Positions 42,221 through 50,799 of a stretch of DNA of 64,000 nt are shown in pieces. The stretch comes from Burkholderiales bacterium (GTDB taxonomy: Bacteria > Pseudomonadota > Gammaproteobacteria > Burkholderiales > Ga0077523): NCBI GenBank assembly GCA_019745565.1, contig JAIESW010000016.1, positions 62,001 to 126,000 on the forward strand, read 5' to 3'. The notes beneath the pieces were generated by a model. It did not search any database. It was not told the origin of the DNA and worked only from the letters and a program-made list of their open reading frames with translations. A program made the translations under genes and the position numbers. Numbering within the stretch: the stretch's first letter is position 1; the number at the start of each line of letters is the position of its first letter.

Positions 42221-42922
42221 GTGTTCGTCGTTCCCGTGATCGACCTGATGGGTGGCCACGCGGTGCATGCACGGCGGGGCGAACGAGCATCCTATCACCC
42301 GCTGGCGACACCGCTGGCGCGATCGAGCGATCCGCTCGACGTGGTGCGCGGTCTGCTGGGCGCCGGGCCGTTCCGGGCGCTGTACGTTGCCGACCTCGAC
42401 GCGATTCGAGGCTCCGGCAATCACGCCGAGTGCGTGCGTGCCATCCGGGCCGAGTTTCCCGGCCTCGAGGTGTGGTGCGACGCCGGCGTGCGTGACGTGG
42501 CGCAACTCGAAGCGTGGTCGTCGACGGGGTTGCGGCCGGTGATCGGCACCGAGAGTCTGCCGTCTGCGGCCGCGCTGGCGTCGATGCTCGCGGTCTGCCC
42601 TTCGGCGATGCTGTCGCTCGACACGCGCGGGGCGGAGCGCCTCGGGCCCGCGGAGTTGTTCGTCCGGCCGCAGGCGTGGCCGTCGACCGTGATCGTGATG
42701 ACGCTCGAGCGCGTCGGGTCGGGCCGCGGGCCGGCCGCCGATCGGTTGCGCGCCGTCCGCGCGCTCGCACCGGATCGTCGGGTGATCGCTGCCGGCGGCG
42801 TACGCGACACCGAGGACCTCGAGACCCTCGAGGCCCTGGGCGTGCACGCGGCGCTCGTGGCGAGCGCAATCCACGACGGCAGTCTGGATCGCGCTGTGCT
42901 CAGCCGCTACGCGGGCCCATGA
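42221..42922 (+). CDS. HisA/HisF-like TIM-barrel protein of the C1 cluster
   Basis: A 233-residue protein; GTG 42221 gives MFVVPVIDLMGGHAVHARRG, the normal HisA-type opening. A longer start at ATG 42179 would overlap the divergent ATP-grasp gene. Other marks: LYVADLDAIRGSG, VWCDAGVRD, PVIGTESLP, VIAAGGVRDTEDL. It belongs to the HisA/HisF-related family (TIGR00734) seen in methanogens and H4MPT-containing bacteria, not to histidine synthesis. Function unproven; a pterin- or furan-cofactor step is likely. Confidence 0.82.
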   Translation: MFVVPVIDLMGGHAVHARRGERASYHPLATPLARSSDPLDVVRGLLGAGPFRALYVADLDAIRGSGNHAECVRAIRAEFPGLEVWCDAGVRDVAQLEAWSSTGLRPVIGTESLPSAAALASMLAVCPSAMLSLDTRGAERLGPAELFVRPQAWPSTVIVMTLERVGSGRGPAADRLRAVRALAPDRRVIAAGGVRDTEDLETLEALGVHAALVASAIHDGSLDRAVLSRYAGP

Positions 42923-42943
42923 CGCCGGGCCCGCGCGCGGCGG

Positions 42944-43453
42944 TCACTTCGGAGAGAACGGGTGCTTGGCCGACGCGCGCTTCGCGGTGACTTCCGAAGG
43001 CTGCGGATCGCCGCGCACTGCGCGCTCGATCGACTCCTTCACCGCCTTGTAGTTGTAGTCGTAGATCTTGGCGTCGTCCGCCGCTTCCCAGTGGATGAAC
43101 ACGCCGACGCAGATGAACACGTCGTTCGCCTCGTCCTGGGGAATGGTGCCCTCCGCCACGCAGTCGGCCACTGCGCGCGCCACCGCTGCCTGCGCCGGTC
43201 CGAACATCTGCACCGCCTGCTTCGCGCCCTTGATGGTGACCTTGTTGAACATGACCGTGCTGGGCTTGCATGGCAAGTTCGGCGCGACGACCGCAAGGAG
43301 CGACGTGAAACCGTCCTTGTTGTTGGTGAGGCTGTTGGCGAACGCGGTCTCGGCAGCGCTGCCGCGCGGCCCGAGGATCAGGTCGATGTGCGCGACTTCG
43401 TTGCCATCGCCGACCAGCGATTCGCCGACCATCAGTTTGTTGATCTTTGCCAT
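42944..43453 (-). CDS. fae: Formaldehyde-activating enzyme (Fae)
   Basis: A 169-residue protein; ATG 43453 preceded by GGAGGAGCACC. Nearly all conserved stretches are present: [18 protein letters not shown] with the catalytic His, [50 protein letters not shown], and [19 protein letters not shown]. Fae condenses formaldehyde with H4MPT to methylene-H4MPT in the cytoplasm. It is the last gene of a long minus-strand operon starting at mptG, with an 82-nt gap before it that may hold its own promoter. Confidence 0.96.
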   Translation of the reverse strand: MAKINKLMVGESLVGDGNEVAHIDLILGPRGSAAETAFANSLTNNKDGFTSLLAVVAPNLPCKPSTVMFNKVTIKGAKQAVQMFGPAQAAVARAVADCVAEGTIPQDEANDVFICVGVFIHWEAADDAKIYDYNYKAVKESIERAVRGDPQPSEVTAKRASAKHPFSPK

Positions 43454-43535
43454 GGTGCTCCTCCGATTTCGTCGTAGTTGAACAACCAACGCTTCGAGGG
43501 CGATTCCTACCCCGTCGTGCACGCGAGACAGTGGT

Positions 43536-44378
43536 TCAGTGGCCGCTTGGGCTCCACCCCGACACTTCTTCCAGCAAGCCTGCGAACAGCGTTGCTACGG
43601 TGAGATCGGCGCTGGTGCCCGGGTTGATCCCGCGCGCCTTGAGTTCGCCGTCCCACGAGCACAATCGTGCCCGGAATGCCCTGCTGCCGCGTGCGTCGAG
43701 GGCGACGCGCGCCGCTTCCTCGCGCAGGGCATCCGCACAGCCCGGTCCCAGTTTGCGCAGCACGTGCGAATCCGGGTAGCGGCTGAGGAACGCCAAGAAT
43801 ACCTCAGTTGCGCTGTGGCGCCAGTCGAGTTCGCGCCTGCGCCCGGCGCCGAGTGCCGTGAGTCCGGTCCCGAGCACGTCCGCGTACCCGCCGGCGTATT
43901 GCGCTGCAATGCGATCGCGCGGCGCCGCTTCGCGCATGGCCTCGAGCAGCGAGACGCTGGCCGGCGCGTGCACGTCGTGACGATCGCTGCGACCCAGTCC
44001 ACCGGGGCGGGCGAGGCGGATTGCAGCGAACGCCCGTTCGGCGTCGTCGACCGTCAGAGCCTCGAGCGTTTCGCCCAGCGTGCTGCCGGCCGACAGCGCA
44101 GTGTGGGCGAGCGGCGCCGCGAGCAGCACGATGCCCAGATTGGTGTTGGTGCCCACCGCGGCCTGTGTGGCTTCGATGGCTCCGAGGATGCGTTGGCCGA
44201 CGGTGGCTGCCGATGCCGCCAGCGCGGGAGCCGCTGCTCGCGCGCTGACGATGAACTGCGCAGCCGAGAGGTCGTGGCCGGTGCCGTGGAAGCCGACGTT
44301 GCCGGGCTTCAGCGCGCTCACGTCGAGGATGCACGCGTCCACGAAGGCCTGGGCCACGGCGTCGGACGAGAGCGCCAT
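43536..44378 (-). CDS. CitG-like triphosphoribosyl-dephospho-CoA synthase family protein
   Basis: A 280-residue protein from ATG 44378, overlapping the upstream stop by one base (TGATG). Marks: [14 protein letters not shown] (the LxPKPGLV-type opening), [33 protein letters not shown], and [11 protein letters not shown]. CitG makes the prosthetic group precursor of citrate lyase from ATP and dephospho-CoA; relatives occur in all H4MPT clusters. The bound substrate is likely ATP with a cofactor precursor, since no citrate or malonate lyase ACP is present. Confidence 0.85.
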   Translation of the reverse strand: MALSSDAVAQAFVDACILDVSALKPGNVGFHGTGHDLSAAQFIVSARAAAPALAASAATVGQRILGAIEATQAAVGTNTNLGIVLLAAPLAHTALSAGSTLGETLEALTVDDAERAFAAIRLARPGGLGRSDRHDVHAPASVSLLEAMREAAPRDRIAAQYAGGYADVLGTGLTALGAGRRRELDWRHSATEVFLAFLSRYPDSHVLRKLGPGCADALREEAARVALDARGSRAFRARLCSWDGELKARGINPGTSADLTVATLFAGLLEEVSGWSPSGH

Positions 44379-45295
44379 CACCGCGCGGCCGATCGCGCGA
44401 CAGCGAGATGCCGGTCGTGGAAATGGCGTGCGAGCCGGAGCGCGATGTCCTCGCTGCTGACCGACTGCAGCCCGCGCCAGGCGGGAATGCCGTTCACTTC
44501 GATCACCGTCGGCGTTCCGTCCGCGGTCCGCATGAGATCCACGCCGGCATAGTCCGCACCGACTGCGGCGACCGCCCGCTCGGCAAGGTGGCACAGGTCG
44601 GGCTCGAGAGCGGCGGATTCACAGCGCGCCCCCTGGGCGACGTTGTGCACCCAGTCGGCCCCTTGCCGCGTCATCGCGGCGATCGAGCGGCCGCCGATCA
44701 CGAATACCCGGTAATCGCGTCCGCCTTGCGCGCCCGGTTCCACGAAACGCTGCAGGTAATAGACGCCTTGCACCACGGCTTCATCCGGCAGTGCATCCCC
44801 CGGGCCGAGCCGCACGAGCCCCTTGCCCTGGGAGCCGAACAGCGGCTTCACCACGATGCGGTGACCGGCAGCGGTCTCCCGCATGAGGACGCCGCGCGCC
44901 TCGGCGGCCGATTCGGTGACCCAGGTGGCGGGCGTTGCGATGCCCGCGCGGCGCAACAGCATCGAAGTCATGGACTTGTCCACGGTCCGTTCGACGGCAC
45001 GAGCGCTGTTGCAGACGGGCACGCCCCATTCGGCAAGGGCGTGCAGCACGCCCAGTCGCAAGGTGACCTGCTCGAAGCTGCCTGCCGCGATTTCGCGCAC
45101 CAGCACGCCGTCCGGCAACTCGCCCTCGAATCCGGGGATGACGATGCCGTAGCGATTCGCTTCGAGGTCGATCCGGCAGTCGCTCAGCGACACGACGCGG
45201 GCATCGACACCCAGGGCGGCGAACGCGCGCCCGAGCCGGCGACCGTGCCAGCCCGGGGTGTCGGTGGCGATCGCGATGGTGCGGACTGCCGTCAC
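44378..45295 (-). CDS. RimK-type ATP-grasp ligase (MptN-like, glutamate ligase)
   Basis: A 305-residue protein from GTG 45295 (overlap GTGA with mch). RimK-family features: IAIATDTPGWHGRRLGRAF, VERTVDKSMTSMLLRRAGI, VVKPLFGSQGKGLVRLG (ATP-binding Lys and glycine loop), QRFVEPGAQGGRDYRVFVIGG, YAGVDLMRTADGTPTVIEVNGIPAW. MptN adds a glutamate to H4MPT to form tetrahydrosarcinapterin; here it probably adds glutamate to H4MPT or methylofuran. Confidence 0.82.
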   Translation of the reverse strand: MTAVRTIAIATDTPGWHGRRLGRAFAALGVDARVVSLSDCRIDLEANRYGIVIPGFEGELPDGVLVREIAAGSFEQVTLRLGVLHALAEWGVPVCNSARAVERTVDKSMTSMLLRRAGIATPATWVTESAAEARGVLMRETAAGHRIVVKPLFGSQGKGLVRLGPGDALPDEAVVQGVYYLQRFVEPGAQGGRDYRVFVIGGRSIAAMTRQGADWVHNVAQGARCESAALEPDLCHLAERAVAAVGADYAGVDLMRTADGTPTVIEVNGIPAWRGLQSVSSEDIALRLARHFHDRHLAVARSAAR

Positions 45296-46269
45296 CGGGC
45301 GAAGGATTCGTGCAGTCGATCGAGATCGCGCGCCCCGGCCTCGAACACCGCGCCGGTGTCGAGATTGCACACGCGCACGGCCGCCGGCGCGAACAGCAGC
45401 GGATCGATCTTGTAGAAGTCGTAACCGTAGTCCTTGAAGATCCGCGCGAACGGCTTGCCGTAGTCGCGCGAGGCCGTGGCGGGCAGCGCGTCCGCGAGCG
45501 TGCGCGCGGCATCGTCGCTGGTGTCGACGAACAGTGTCGCGTGCCCGCCGAACAGGATCGCGTCGTTGGTGCGGCCCATGGCCGTCACGAAATCCGGCGC
45601 GGGGGGTGGAATCGGTGCCCAGCCCGTGCCGTCCACGATGGCCGCGAGCGGGAAGCCCAGCGTGTGCGCCTTGTGCAGCGCGACCTCCAGCACGCGCGCG
45701 ACGATCTGCACCGTACCGGCGAGACTGCGGGTGGGGGTGAGGATGAAGGTGAGTCGGCTCGCGTCGAGCCCGCAATCGACGGCGACCTTCCCGATCACCG
45801 TTGCGGGGGGCGGCCGGTCCACTTCCAGCACGAAGGCGGCGCGATCGGCACGGTCTTGGTAGCCCAGAACATCGAACAGCGACTCGCGGTGCGCGACGGC
45901 GCGACCAGGGCCGGAGGCGAGGGCGCGGAAGGCATCCCGGCCGTCGCCCTCCGAAATGCTCCAGCCTGCGTACTGGCTCGCGAGGCAGGCGAGCACCGGA
46001 TCGGTGCTGTGCACGTGGACGTGCGTTCCACCTTCACCGGGGACGAGATGCACCGTCCCGAGCCCGCCCATGCAGATCTCGGCGATGCGCCGGCCGGCTT
46101 CGAGGCCGCCGCGCGCGTCGATGCCGGCATCTATCAGCGTGGCGCCGTCGGCACTGTGCGAAACGCCGAGGCGCAGCGTGGCCGCGGACCCGACGAGCCC
46201 ATCGACCAGCGGCACGGCGAGCCGGTTGATGCTCGGTCTCGTCTCGAACGGCGGCTCGGCTTCGTTCAC
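45292..46269 (-). CDS. mch: Methenyltetrahydromethanopterin cyclohydrolase
   Basis: A 325-residue protein from GTG 46269, overlapping the upstream ATP-grasp gene by 4 nt. Marks of Mch: RPSINRLAVPLVDGLV, VSHSADGATLIDAGIDARGG, AGRRIAEICMGGLGTVHL, SQYAGWSISEG, VLEVDRPPPATVIGKVA, and the C-terminal KDYGYDFYKIDPLLFAPA. It hydrolyses methenyl-H4MPT to formyl-H4MPT in the cytoplasm, the step between MtdB and Fhc. Confidence 0.95.
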   Translation of the reverse strand: MNEAEPPFETRPSINRLAVPLVDGLVGSAATLRLGVSHSADGATLIDAGIDARGGLEAGRRIAEICMGGLGTVHLVPGEGGTHVHVHSTDPVLACLASQYAGWSISEGDGRDAFRALASGPGRAVAHRESLFDVLGYQDRADRAAFVLEVDRPPPATVIGKVAVDCGLDASRLTFILTPTRSLAGTVQIVARVLEVALHKAHTLGFPLAAIVDGTGWAPIPPPAPDFVTAMGRTNDAILFGGHATLFVDTSDDAARTLADALPATASRDYGKPFARIFKDYGYDFYKIDPLLFAPAAVRVCNLDTGAVFEAGARDLDRLHESFAR

Positions 46270-47417
46270 GGGGCGGCTCCGATGGCGAGCGCAACACCGC
46301 GACTGGTCCACGACGCGACGGTCCGAGCGATCGCGGCACGGCGCCGATCGAGTTCGGCAAGCGCAGCCTCCATCGTCGGCCCGTCGGCGACGACGGTCAG
46401 CACCGGTGCCCCGGCGGGAATGCGGGTGCCGGGCATCGGCAGGTCTCGACCCCAAGCGGGCCAGACCGCATCATCCGGCGTCACCGTGTCACGATCGGCG
46501 TAGACGATGCGCAGGGCGCGGCTCGACGTCTGCCCGGAGCGTCGTTCGAACCCGCGCAACGGACCTTCGAAGCTCGCCATGTGCCAGTGCACCAGTCCCT
46601 CCTCGTAGTCGGGGTCGTAGAGCTCGAAGCTCGCCGTCGGCCGCGGGTTGATCTCCAGCGCGACGGCGTCGTCGCCGGCCAGCAGGAAATCGACGCCGTT
46701 CAAGCCACGCAGACCGGTCACGCGCACCAGGCGATCGAGTCGCGTCTGCACCGACGCGCGCAAAGCGGGTGCCAAGCTTACGCCGGACACGATGCCGGCG
46801 TGACACCAGGGCAGTGCACCCATCGCCTGGGTCAGCAGGCGGTTGCAGCCGAGCACGTGTGCGCGTTCGCCGTCGGCCAGGAACGTCACCGACATCGGCG
46901 TGCCCGTGACCTCGCGCTGATAATAGCGATCGATGCCATGCCGGCGTCCGGATGCGCGGTGTATGTGAATGCCGGCGGCGCCGCCGATCCGCTTCTGCAG
47001 CCAGGCGGCGCGATCGGCAGGCACGGCGCGTTGCGTGTCCGGCACGGTCCAGCCCTGGGCCCGAAGGAGTTCCGGAAAGATGTCGGGGTCCTTCAGCGCG
47101 CGGACGATGGTGGAGTCGTTCGCGTACAGCCGGCCGTGAGTTTCGATCCGGTCGAGCAGGTCCGGCATGCGTTCGAAGCCGCTGCCGGTGACGATCGAGG
47201 CCCCGGTGCCGTCGCCGATCTTCGCCAGCGCGGCCAGCATCCGTTTCGTGTCGATGCCGATGCCGGCGCGCAGGCCGACGTTCACCGCGTGACCGGCCCG
47301 GCGCGTGTCGGCATCCGCGAAGGCATCGAGGATCACGATGGCACCGTGCTGCCTGGCCGCCGATTCGGCGAGTGCGCGGCCGGACACCGCAACGATCACC
47401 AGCGGCTGGGAGGGCAC
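46266..47417 (-). CDS. ATP-grasp domain protein of the C1 cluster
   Basis: A 383-residue protein from GTG 47417 (10 nt after mtdB). N-terminal VIVAVSGRALAESAARQHG is a Rossmann-like preATP domain; ATP-grasp parts are LQKRIGGAAGIHIHRASG, QREVTGTPMSVTFLADG and VDFLLAGDDAVALEINPRPTASFELYD. The last 80 residues hold a separate small domain (PGTRIPAGAPVLTVVADG). It is the third ATP-grasp ligase in the island; the substrate may be the pterin or furan side chain. Confidence 0.82.
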   Translation of the reverse strand: MPSQPLVIVAVSGRALAESAARQHGAIVILDAFADADTRRAGHAVNVGLRAGIGIDTKRMLAALAKIGDGTGASIVTGSGFERMPDLLDRIETHGRLYANDSTIVRALKDPDIFPELLRAQGWTVPDTQRAVPADRAAWLQKRIGGAAGIHIHRASGRRHGIDRYYQREVTGTPMSVTFLADGERAHVLGCNRLLTQAMGALPWCHAGIVSGVSLAPALRASVQTRLDRLVRVTGLRGLNGVDFLLAGDDAVALEINPRPTASFELYDPDYEEGLVHWHMASFEGPLRGFERRSGQTSSRALRIVYADRDTVTPDDAVWPAWGRDLPMPGTRIPAGAPVLTVVADGPTMEAALAELDRRRAAIARTVASWTSRGVALAIGAAP

Positions 47418-47427
47418 GATGGCAACG

Positions 47428-48336
47428 TCAGCCTGCGGCAACCAGCTCGCGCGCCTTGGCGAACGCGTCGCGGAAATCGAGATACTGCGCACGCTCGCCG
47501 TTGCGCATGCTCTCGAACAGCAACCGTTCCACCTGGTACTTGATGTTGCCGACCGCGAGGGCGCCGATGCCGACGGCCTTGCCCGACCCTGCGCCGGTCA
47601 GTGCGACGCCGTCGTCCATCACGCCGATGCCGGCAATGCCGGCCGGCGGCACCGCGTTGATGTCGGCCGCGACCAGCAGCGCCTTGGCGTGCGCGAGGGC
47701 AGCAGTCGGCAGCACCTCGGCCCCGGCCTTTGCGGCGCTGATCACGACATCGGCGCCGGCGACCAGCGATCCGATGTTGGCGCCCGCGGCGAATACCGGT
47801 CCCACCGTGAGACCGTAGCGGGCATGCACCAGTTCGGCGGCTGCCTGGGCGCGACCCAGGCTCGTATGGCTTGCCAGCTCCACGCGCGAACCCTCCTGGG
47901 CGCACAGGGCACTTGCCACCAACCCGACCGGTCCGGTGCCGCCGAGGACCAACACCCGGCGCCCGGAGAGTTGGCTGCCATGCGCGCGTTTCAGCTGCCG
48001 TTCCACCGCGGCGACCACGGCGCCCGCGGTCGTGAACGCGCCGCTCGGATCGGCGAACACCGACACCTCGAACGGCGGCACCATGGCCTTGCGGGCGGCG
48101 TCGAGCATGTCGAGCGCCACGTCCACGTCGCGGCCGCCGATGAAGATGCCGGTGCGGCGCACGCCCTTCGGTCCGCGCGAGAAGATCGCGTCCTGCGTGA
48201 GTGCCGCGACGCCGGCAGTGCTGACGCCGGTGTAGGGGACCACGGCATCGAACCCGGCATCGAAGGCCATGTTGACGTCGAACGGACTTGCCTGTGCGGC
48301 GGGCGTGAAGAGATGGAGGATGTGAGGTTTTTCCAT
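47428..48336 (-). CDS. mtdB: NAD(P)-dependent methylene-H4MPT dehydrogenase
   Basis: A 302-residue protein from ATG 48336. Marks: LHLFTPAAQASPFDVNMAFDAGFD, TQDAIFSRGPKGVRRTGIFIGG, VFADPSGAFTTAGA, the nucleotide motif VLVLGGTGPVGLVASAL, and VAADINAVPPAGI. It oxidises methylene-H4MPT to methenyl-H4MPT with NAD or NADP. It overlaps nothing; 6 nt separate it from mptG upstream. Choice of MtdB over MtdA/MtdC rests on this motif pattern and the cluster. Confidence 0.93.
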   Translation of the reverse strand: MEKPHILHLFTPAAQASPFDVNMAFDAGFDAVVPYTGVSTAGVAALTQDAIFSRGPKGVRRTGIFIGGRDVDVALDMLDAARKAMVPPFEVSVFADPSGAFTTAGAVVAAVERQLKRAHGSQLSGRRVLVLGGTGPVGLVASALCAQEGSRVELASHTSLGRAQAAAELVHARYGLTVGPVFAAGANIGSLVAGADVVISAAKAGAEVLPTAALAHAKALLVAADINAVPPAGIAGIGVMDDGVALTGAGSGKAVGIGALAVGNIKYQVERLLFESMRNGERAQYLDFRDAFAKARELVAAG

Positions 48337-48342
48337 GACGGT

Positions 48343-49392
48343 TCAGCGGCGCTGGTCGCGCCCTTGTTGTGTGGCGCCGGCGGCAGCGGCATTCCAGGCT
48401 TCGAGATGGTGGCCCGTGTTGCGTCCGCGGACCACCGCGAAGTCGAGCTGCGGGCGATCGGCGAAGACCCGGCGCGCTTCCGCCAGCACGGCATGCGCGC
48501 GCACTTCGGAGTCGATCAGCGCGAAGCCGGTGGGGCCCCACGACGTCTGGCCCACGCCCCCGATGCCACGCAGTTCCAGCCAGGCGAGCGCCGCGGCAAC
48601 GGCGTCGCTCGCGAAGCGTCCGCCCTGCGCCAGCGCGAAATAGTCGCCCACCACGCGCTGGATCTCGCCGACCGCGGCGCCGAAGCGCTGGCAATCTTCC
48701 TCCGCGAGCGCGGGCATCGCACGCATCAGCACCAGATGCGCGAGATGCGCTGCCCGCTCCTGGGGAAACGCCTTGAGGCGGCGGAAGGCGTCGCGCTCGG
48801 CTTCACCGTGTAGGCCGCGCTCGTTGCGATCGAAGACCAGCAGCATGCGCCACGCAGGCGGGAAAGGCAGGCGCGCGATCACGGGCGGGGGGCCGCCGCC
48901 CGCAGCGCGGCCGCCGTCCACCACGAAGCCACCCTGCTCGAAGGCGCCGATGCCGATGCCCGAACGCGCACCGCGATCCAGGCGCGTCGCGGTGGACATG
49001 GAGGAATAAGCGATGCCGAACAGTTCGCTGAACGCGCGGCCGATCGCGAACGCGAGTTGCGTGCCGGAGCCCAGGCCCGCGTGTTCCGGGATGGCCTGGT
49101 GTATCCGGACTGCGACACCATCCGGTGGATCGTGTTCGTCGACCAGGCGCTGCAGGTAGTCGAGGGCCCGGGTTGCGTCGGGACCTTCGGCGTGCAGCCG
49201 GTCGGCGCGGCGCAGCTCCACCACCGTCGCGAGGTCCGCCAACGCGAGCCCGATGCTGCCGAAGCGCCGGCCGAGGCTGCCGCTCACGTCGATGAAGCCC
49301 AGGTGCAACCGCGCCGGGGCCTCGACGCGCACGTGCGTCGGCGTCGTTGTTGCGCCGCACGGTGCTGCCGGATGTTCGTTCCTTGCGGACAT
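48343..49392 (-). CDS. mptG: Beta-ribofuranosylaminobenzene 5'-phosphate synthase (MptG)
   Basis: A 349-residue GHMP-kinase-fold protein from ATG 49392. The conserved core begins HVRVEAPARLHLGFIDVSGSLGRRFGSIGLAL, here residues about 20-51; then GLGSGTQLAFAIGRAFS, GIGIGAFEQGGFVVDGG, and GGVGQTSWGPTGFAL. The enzyme joins 4-hydroxybenzoate (or pABA) with PRPP to start H4MPT synthesis. It is the first gene of the seven-gene minus-strand operon mptG-mtdB-ATPgrasp-mch-rimK-citG-fae and divergent from fhcB. Confidence 0.92.
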   Translation of the reverse strand: MSARNEHPAAPCGATTTPTHVRVEAPARLHLGFIDVSGSLGRRFGSIGLALADLATVVELRRADRLHAEGPDATRALDYLQRLVDEHDPPDGVAVRIHQAIPEHAGLGSGTQLAFAIGRAFSELFGIAYSSMSTATRLDRGARSGIGIGAFEQGGFVVDGGRAAGGGPPPVIARLPFPPAWRMLLVFDRNERGLHGEAERDAFRRLKAFPQERAAHLAHLVLMRAMPALAEEDCQRFGAAVGEIQRVVGDYFALAQGGRFASDAVAAALAWLELRGIGGVGQTSWGPTGFALIDSEVRAHAVLAEARRVFADRPQLDFAVVRGRNTGHHLEAWNAAAAGATQQGRDQRR

Positions 49393-49533
49393 CGTGGGTC
49401 TCGGTCGGGAGAAAAGTGCCCTGCGGACAGCGTGTGCGGGCGAGTGTGCCACAAGCAGCCCGCCGTTTTTGAACGTGCCATTACGCGGTAAGCTCGTTCC
49501 GGTCACGGTCGATCGCTTCCACCTCATACCCCG

Positions 49534-50799
49534 ATGTCCCTGCGCGAAGCCACCTGCGCATTCTGCGGCCTGCTGTGCGACGATCTCGAGGTCGAGGTCG
49601 CCGGCGGCGTGTTGCGCGTGGTCCGGGGCGGGTGCGCCCGCAGCGAGGCGGCGTTCGCGGCGCTCGGCGAACCGGCGGCTCCGCCGCCTCGGATCGCCGG
49701 GCAGGCCGCGACCCTGGATGCGGCGGTCGCGGCGGCGGCGGATGTGCTCCGCGCGGCGCGCCGGCCGCTGATCGGCGGGCTCGATGTCGATGTCAACGGC
49801 ATGCGTTCCACGCTCGCGCTGGCGCGGCGGATCGGTGCGGTCGTCGACCATGCGGACGGCGCGGCCAAGTACCGCAACCTGCACGTGCTGCAGGAGTTCG
49901 GCGGCATCACGACGACCTTCGCCGAGGCGCGCAATCGGGCCGATCTCGTGGTGCTGGTGGGTGACGGCTGGTCGAGGCGGTTCCCGCGTTTCCTCGAGCG
50001 CATCGTCGCACCGGGAGCGTCCGGGGCTGCGACAGCCGCGCGTCGCATCGTCACGGTCACGGCCATTGATCCCGCCACCCGGATGGCTCTCCCGAAAGGG
50101 GCCGAGGTGCTGGCGCTCGACGCGCCGCTCGTCGGATTGCCGGCCGTGTGCACCATGCTGCAGGCGCTGGTGGAAGGACGACCGGTGCAGCCGGCACGCC
50201 TGGCAGGCGTTTCGCAAGAAGCTCTGGTGCGGTGCGCGGAATGGATACGCGCGGCGCGCTATGGCGTGGTCGTGTGGTCGGCGGCCGATCTCGACTGGCC
50301 CCATGCAGAACTCACGGTGCAGGCCATCGCGCGCCTGGTCCGGACGCTCAACGGGTCGACGCGCTTCGCGGCATTGCCGCTGGCCGGCACCGACGGGGAC
50401 CTGACGGCCAATGCCGTGCAGACGTGGCAGTCCGGCGTGCCGCTGCCGGCGAGCTACGCGAACGGCTCCGTGGATTTCGATCCGAACCGGTACGCGCTGC
50501 GCGACGTGCTCGCGCGCGGCGAGGCGGATGCGCTGGTGTGGGTGTCGAGCCTGAGCGGCGCCGTACCGCCGCCGGCCTCGGGGGTTCCCACCATCGCGCT
50601 GACGCGTGCCGACGTTCGGCTCGGCATGGCGCCAAGCGTGCAGATTCCCGTGGCCACGCCCGGCATCGACGCATCCGGACATCTCCTGCGCAGCGACAAG
50701 GTCATCACGCTGCGGCTGCCGCGCCTGCGCGAGAACGGGTTGCCGTCCGCATCGACCGTGCTGGATGCACTGCTGGGGCAACTGGAGCAGCGATGCTGA
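49534..50799 (+). CDS. fhcB: Formyltransferase/hydrolase complex subunit B (FhcB)
   Basis: A 421-residue protein. The N-terminus TCAFCGLLCDDLEVEV keeps three Cys (8, 11, 15) in the CxxCxxxC order of the archaeal FwdB iron-sulfur site. Downstream: GLDVDVNGMRSTLALARRIGAVVDHADG and EFGGITTTFAEARNRADLVVLVGDG. In bacteria the subunit has lost tungsten redox activity and supports Fhc formyl transfer and hydrolysis. First gene of fhcBADC; its stop overlaps the fhcA start by 7 nt. The 141-nt gap to mptG holds the divergent promoters. Confidence 0.92.
   Translation: MSLREATCAFCGLLCDDLEVEVAGGVLRVVRGGCARSEAAFAALGEPAAPPPRIAGQAATLDAAVAAAADVLRAARRPLIGGLDVDVNGMRSTLALARRIGAVVDHADGAAKYRNLHVLQEFGGITTTFAEARNRADLVVLVGDGWSRRFPRFLERIVAPGASGAATAARRIVTVTAIDPATRMALPKGAEVLALDAPLVGLPAVCTMLQALVEGRPVQPARLAGVSQEALVRCAEWIRAARYGVVVWSAADLDWPHAELTVQAIARLVRTLNGSTRFAALPLAGTDGDLTANAVQTWQSGVPLPASYANGSVDFDPNRYALRDVLARGEADALVWVSSLSGAVPPPASGVPTIALTRADVRLGMAPSVQIPVATPGIDASGHLLRSDKVITLRLPRLRENGLPSASTVLDALLGQLEQRC

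Noticed and set aside
42221..42922. Histidine biosynthesis gene hisA
   Set aside because: No other his gene is near, the context is H4MPT cofactor genes, and the sequence fits the HisA/HisF-related C1 family better.
49393..50781. Extension of the mptG frame upstream on the minus strand
   Set aside because: The frame is open for 463 more codons, but it runs antisense through fhcB and has no conserved sequence; MptG homology begins near 49392.
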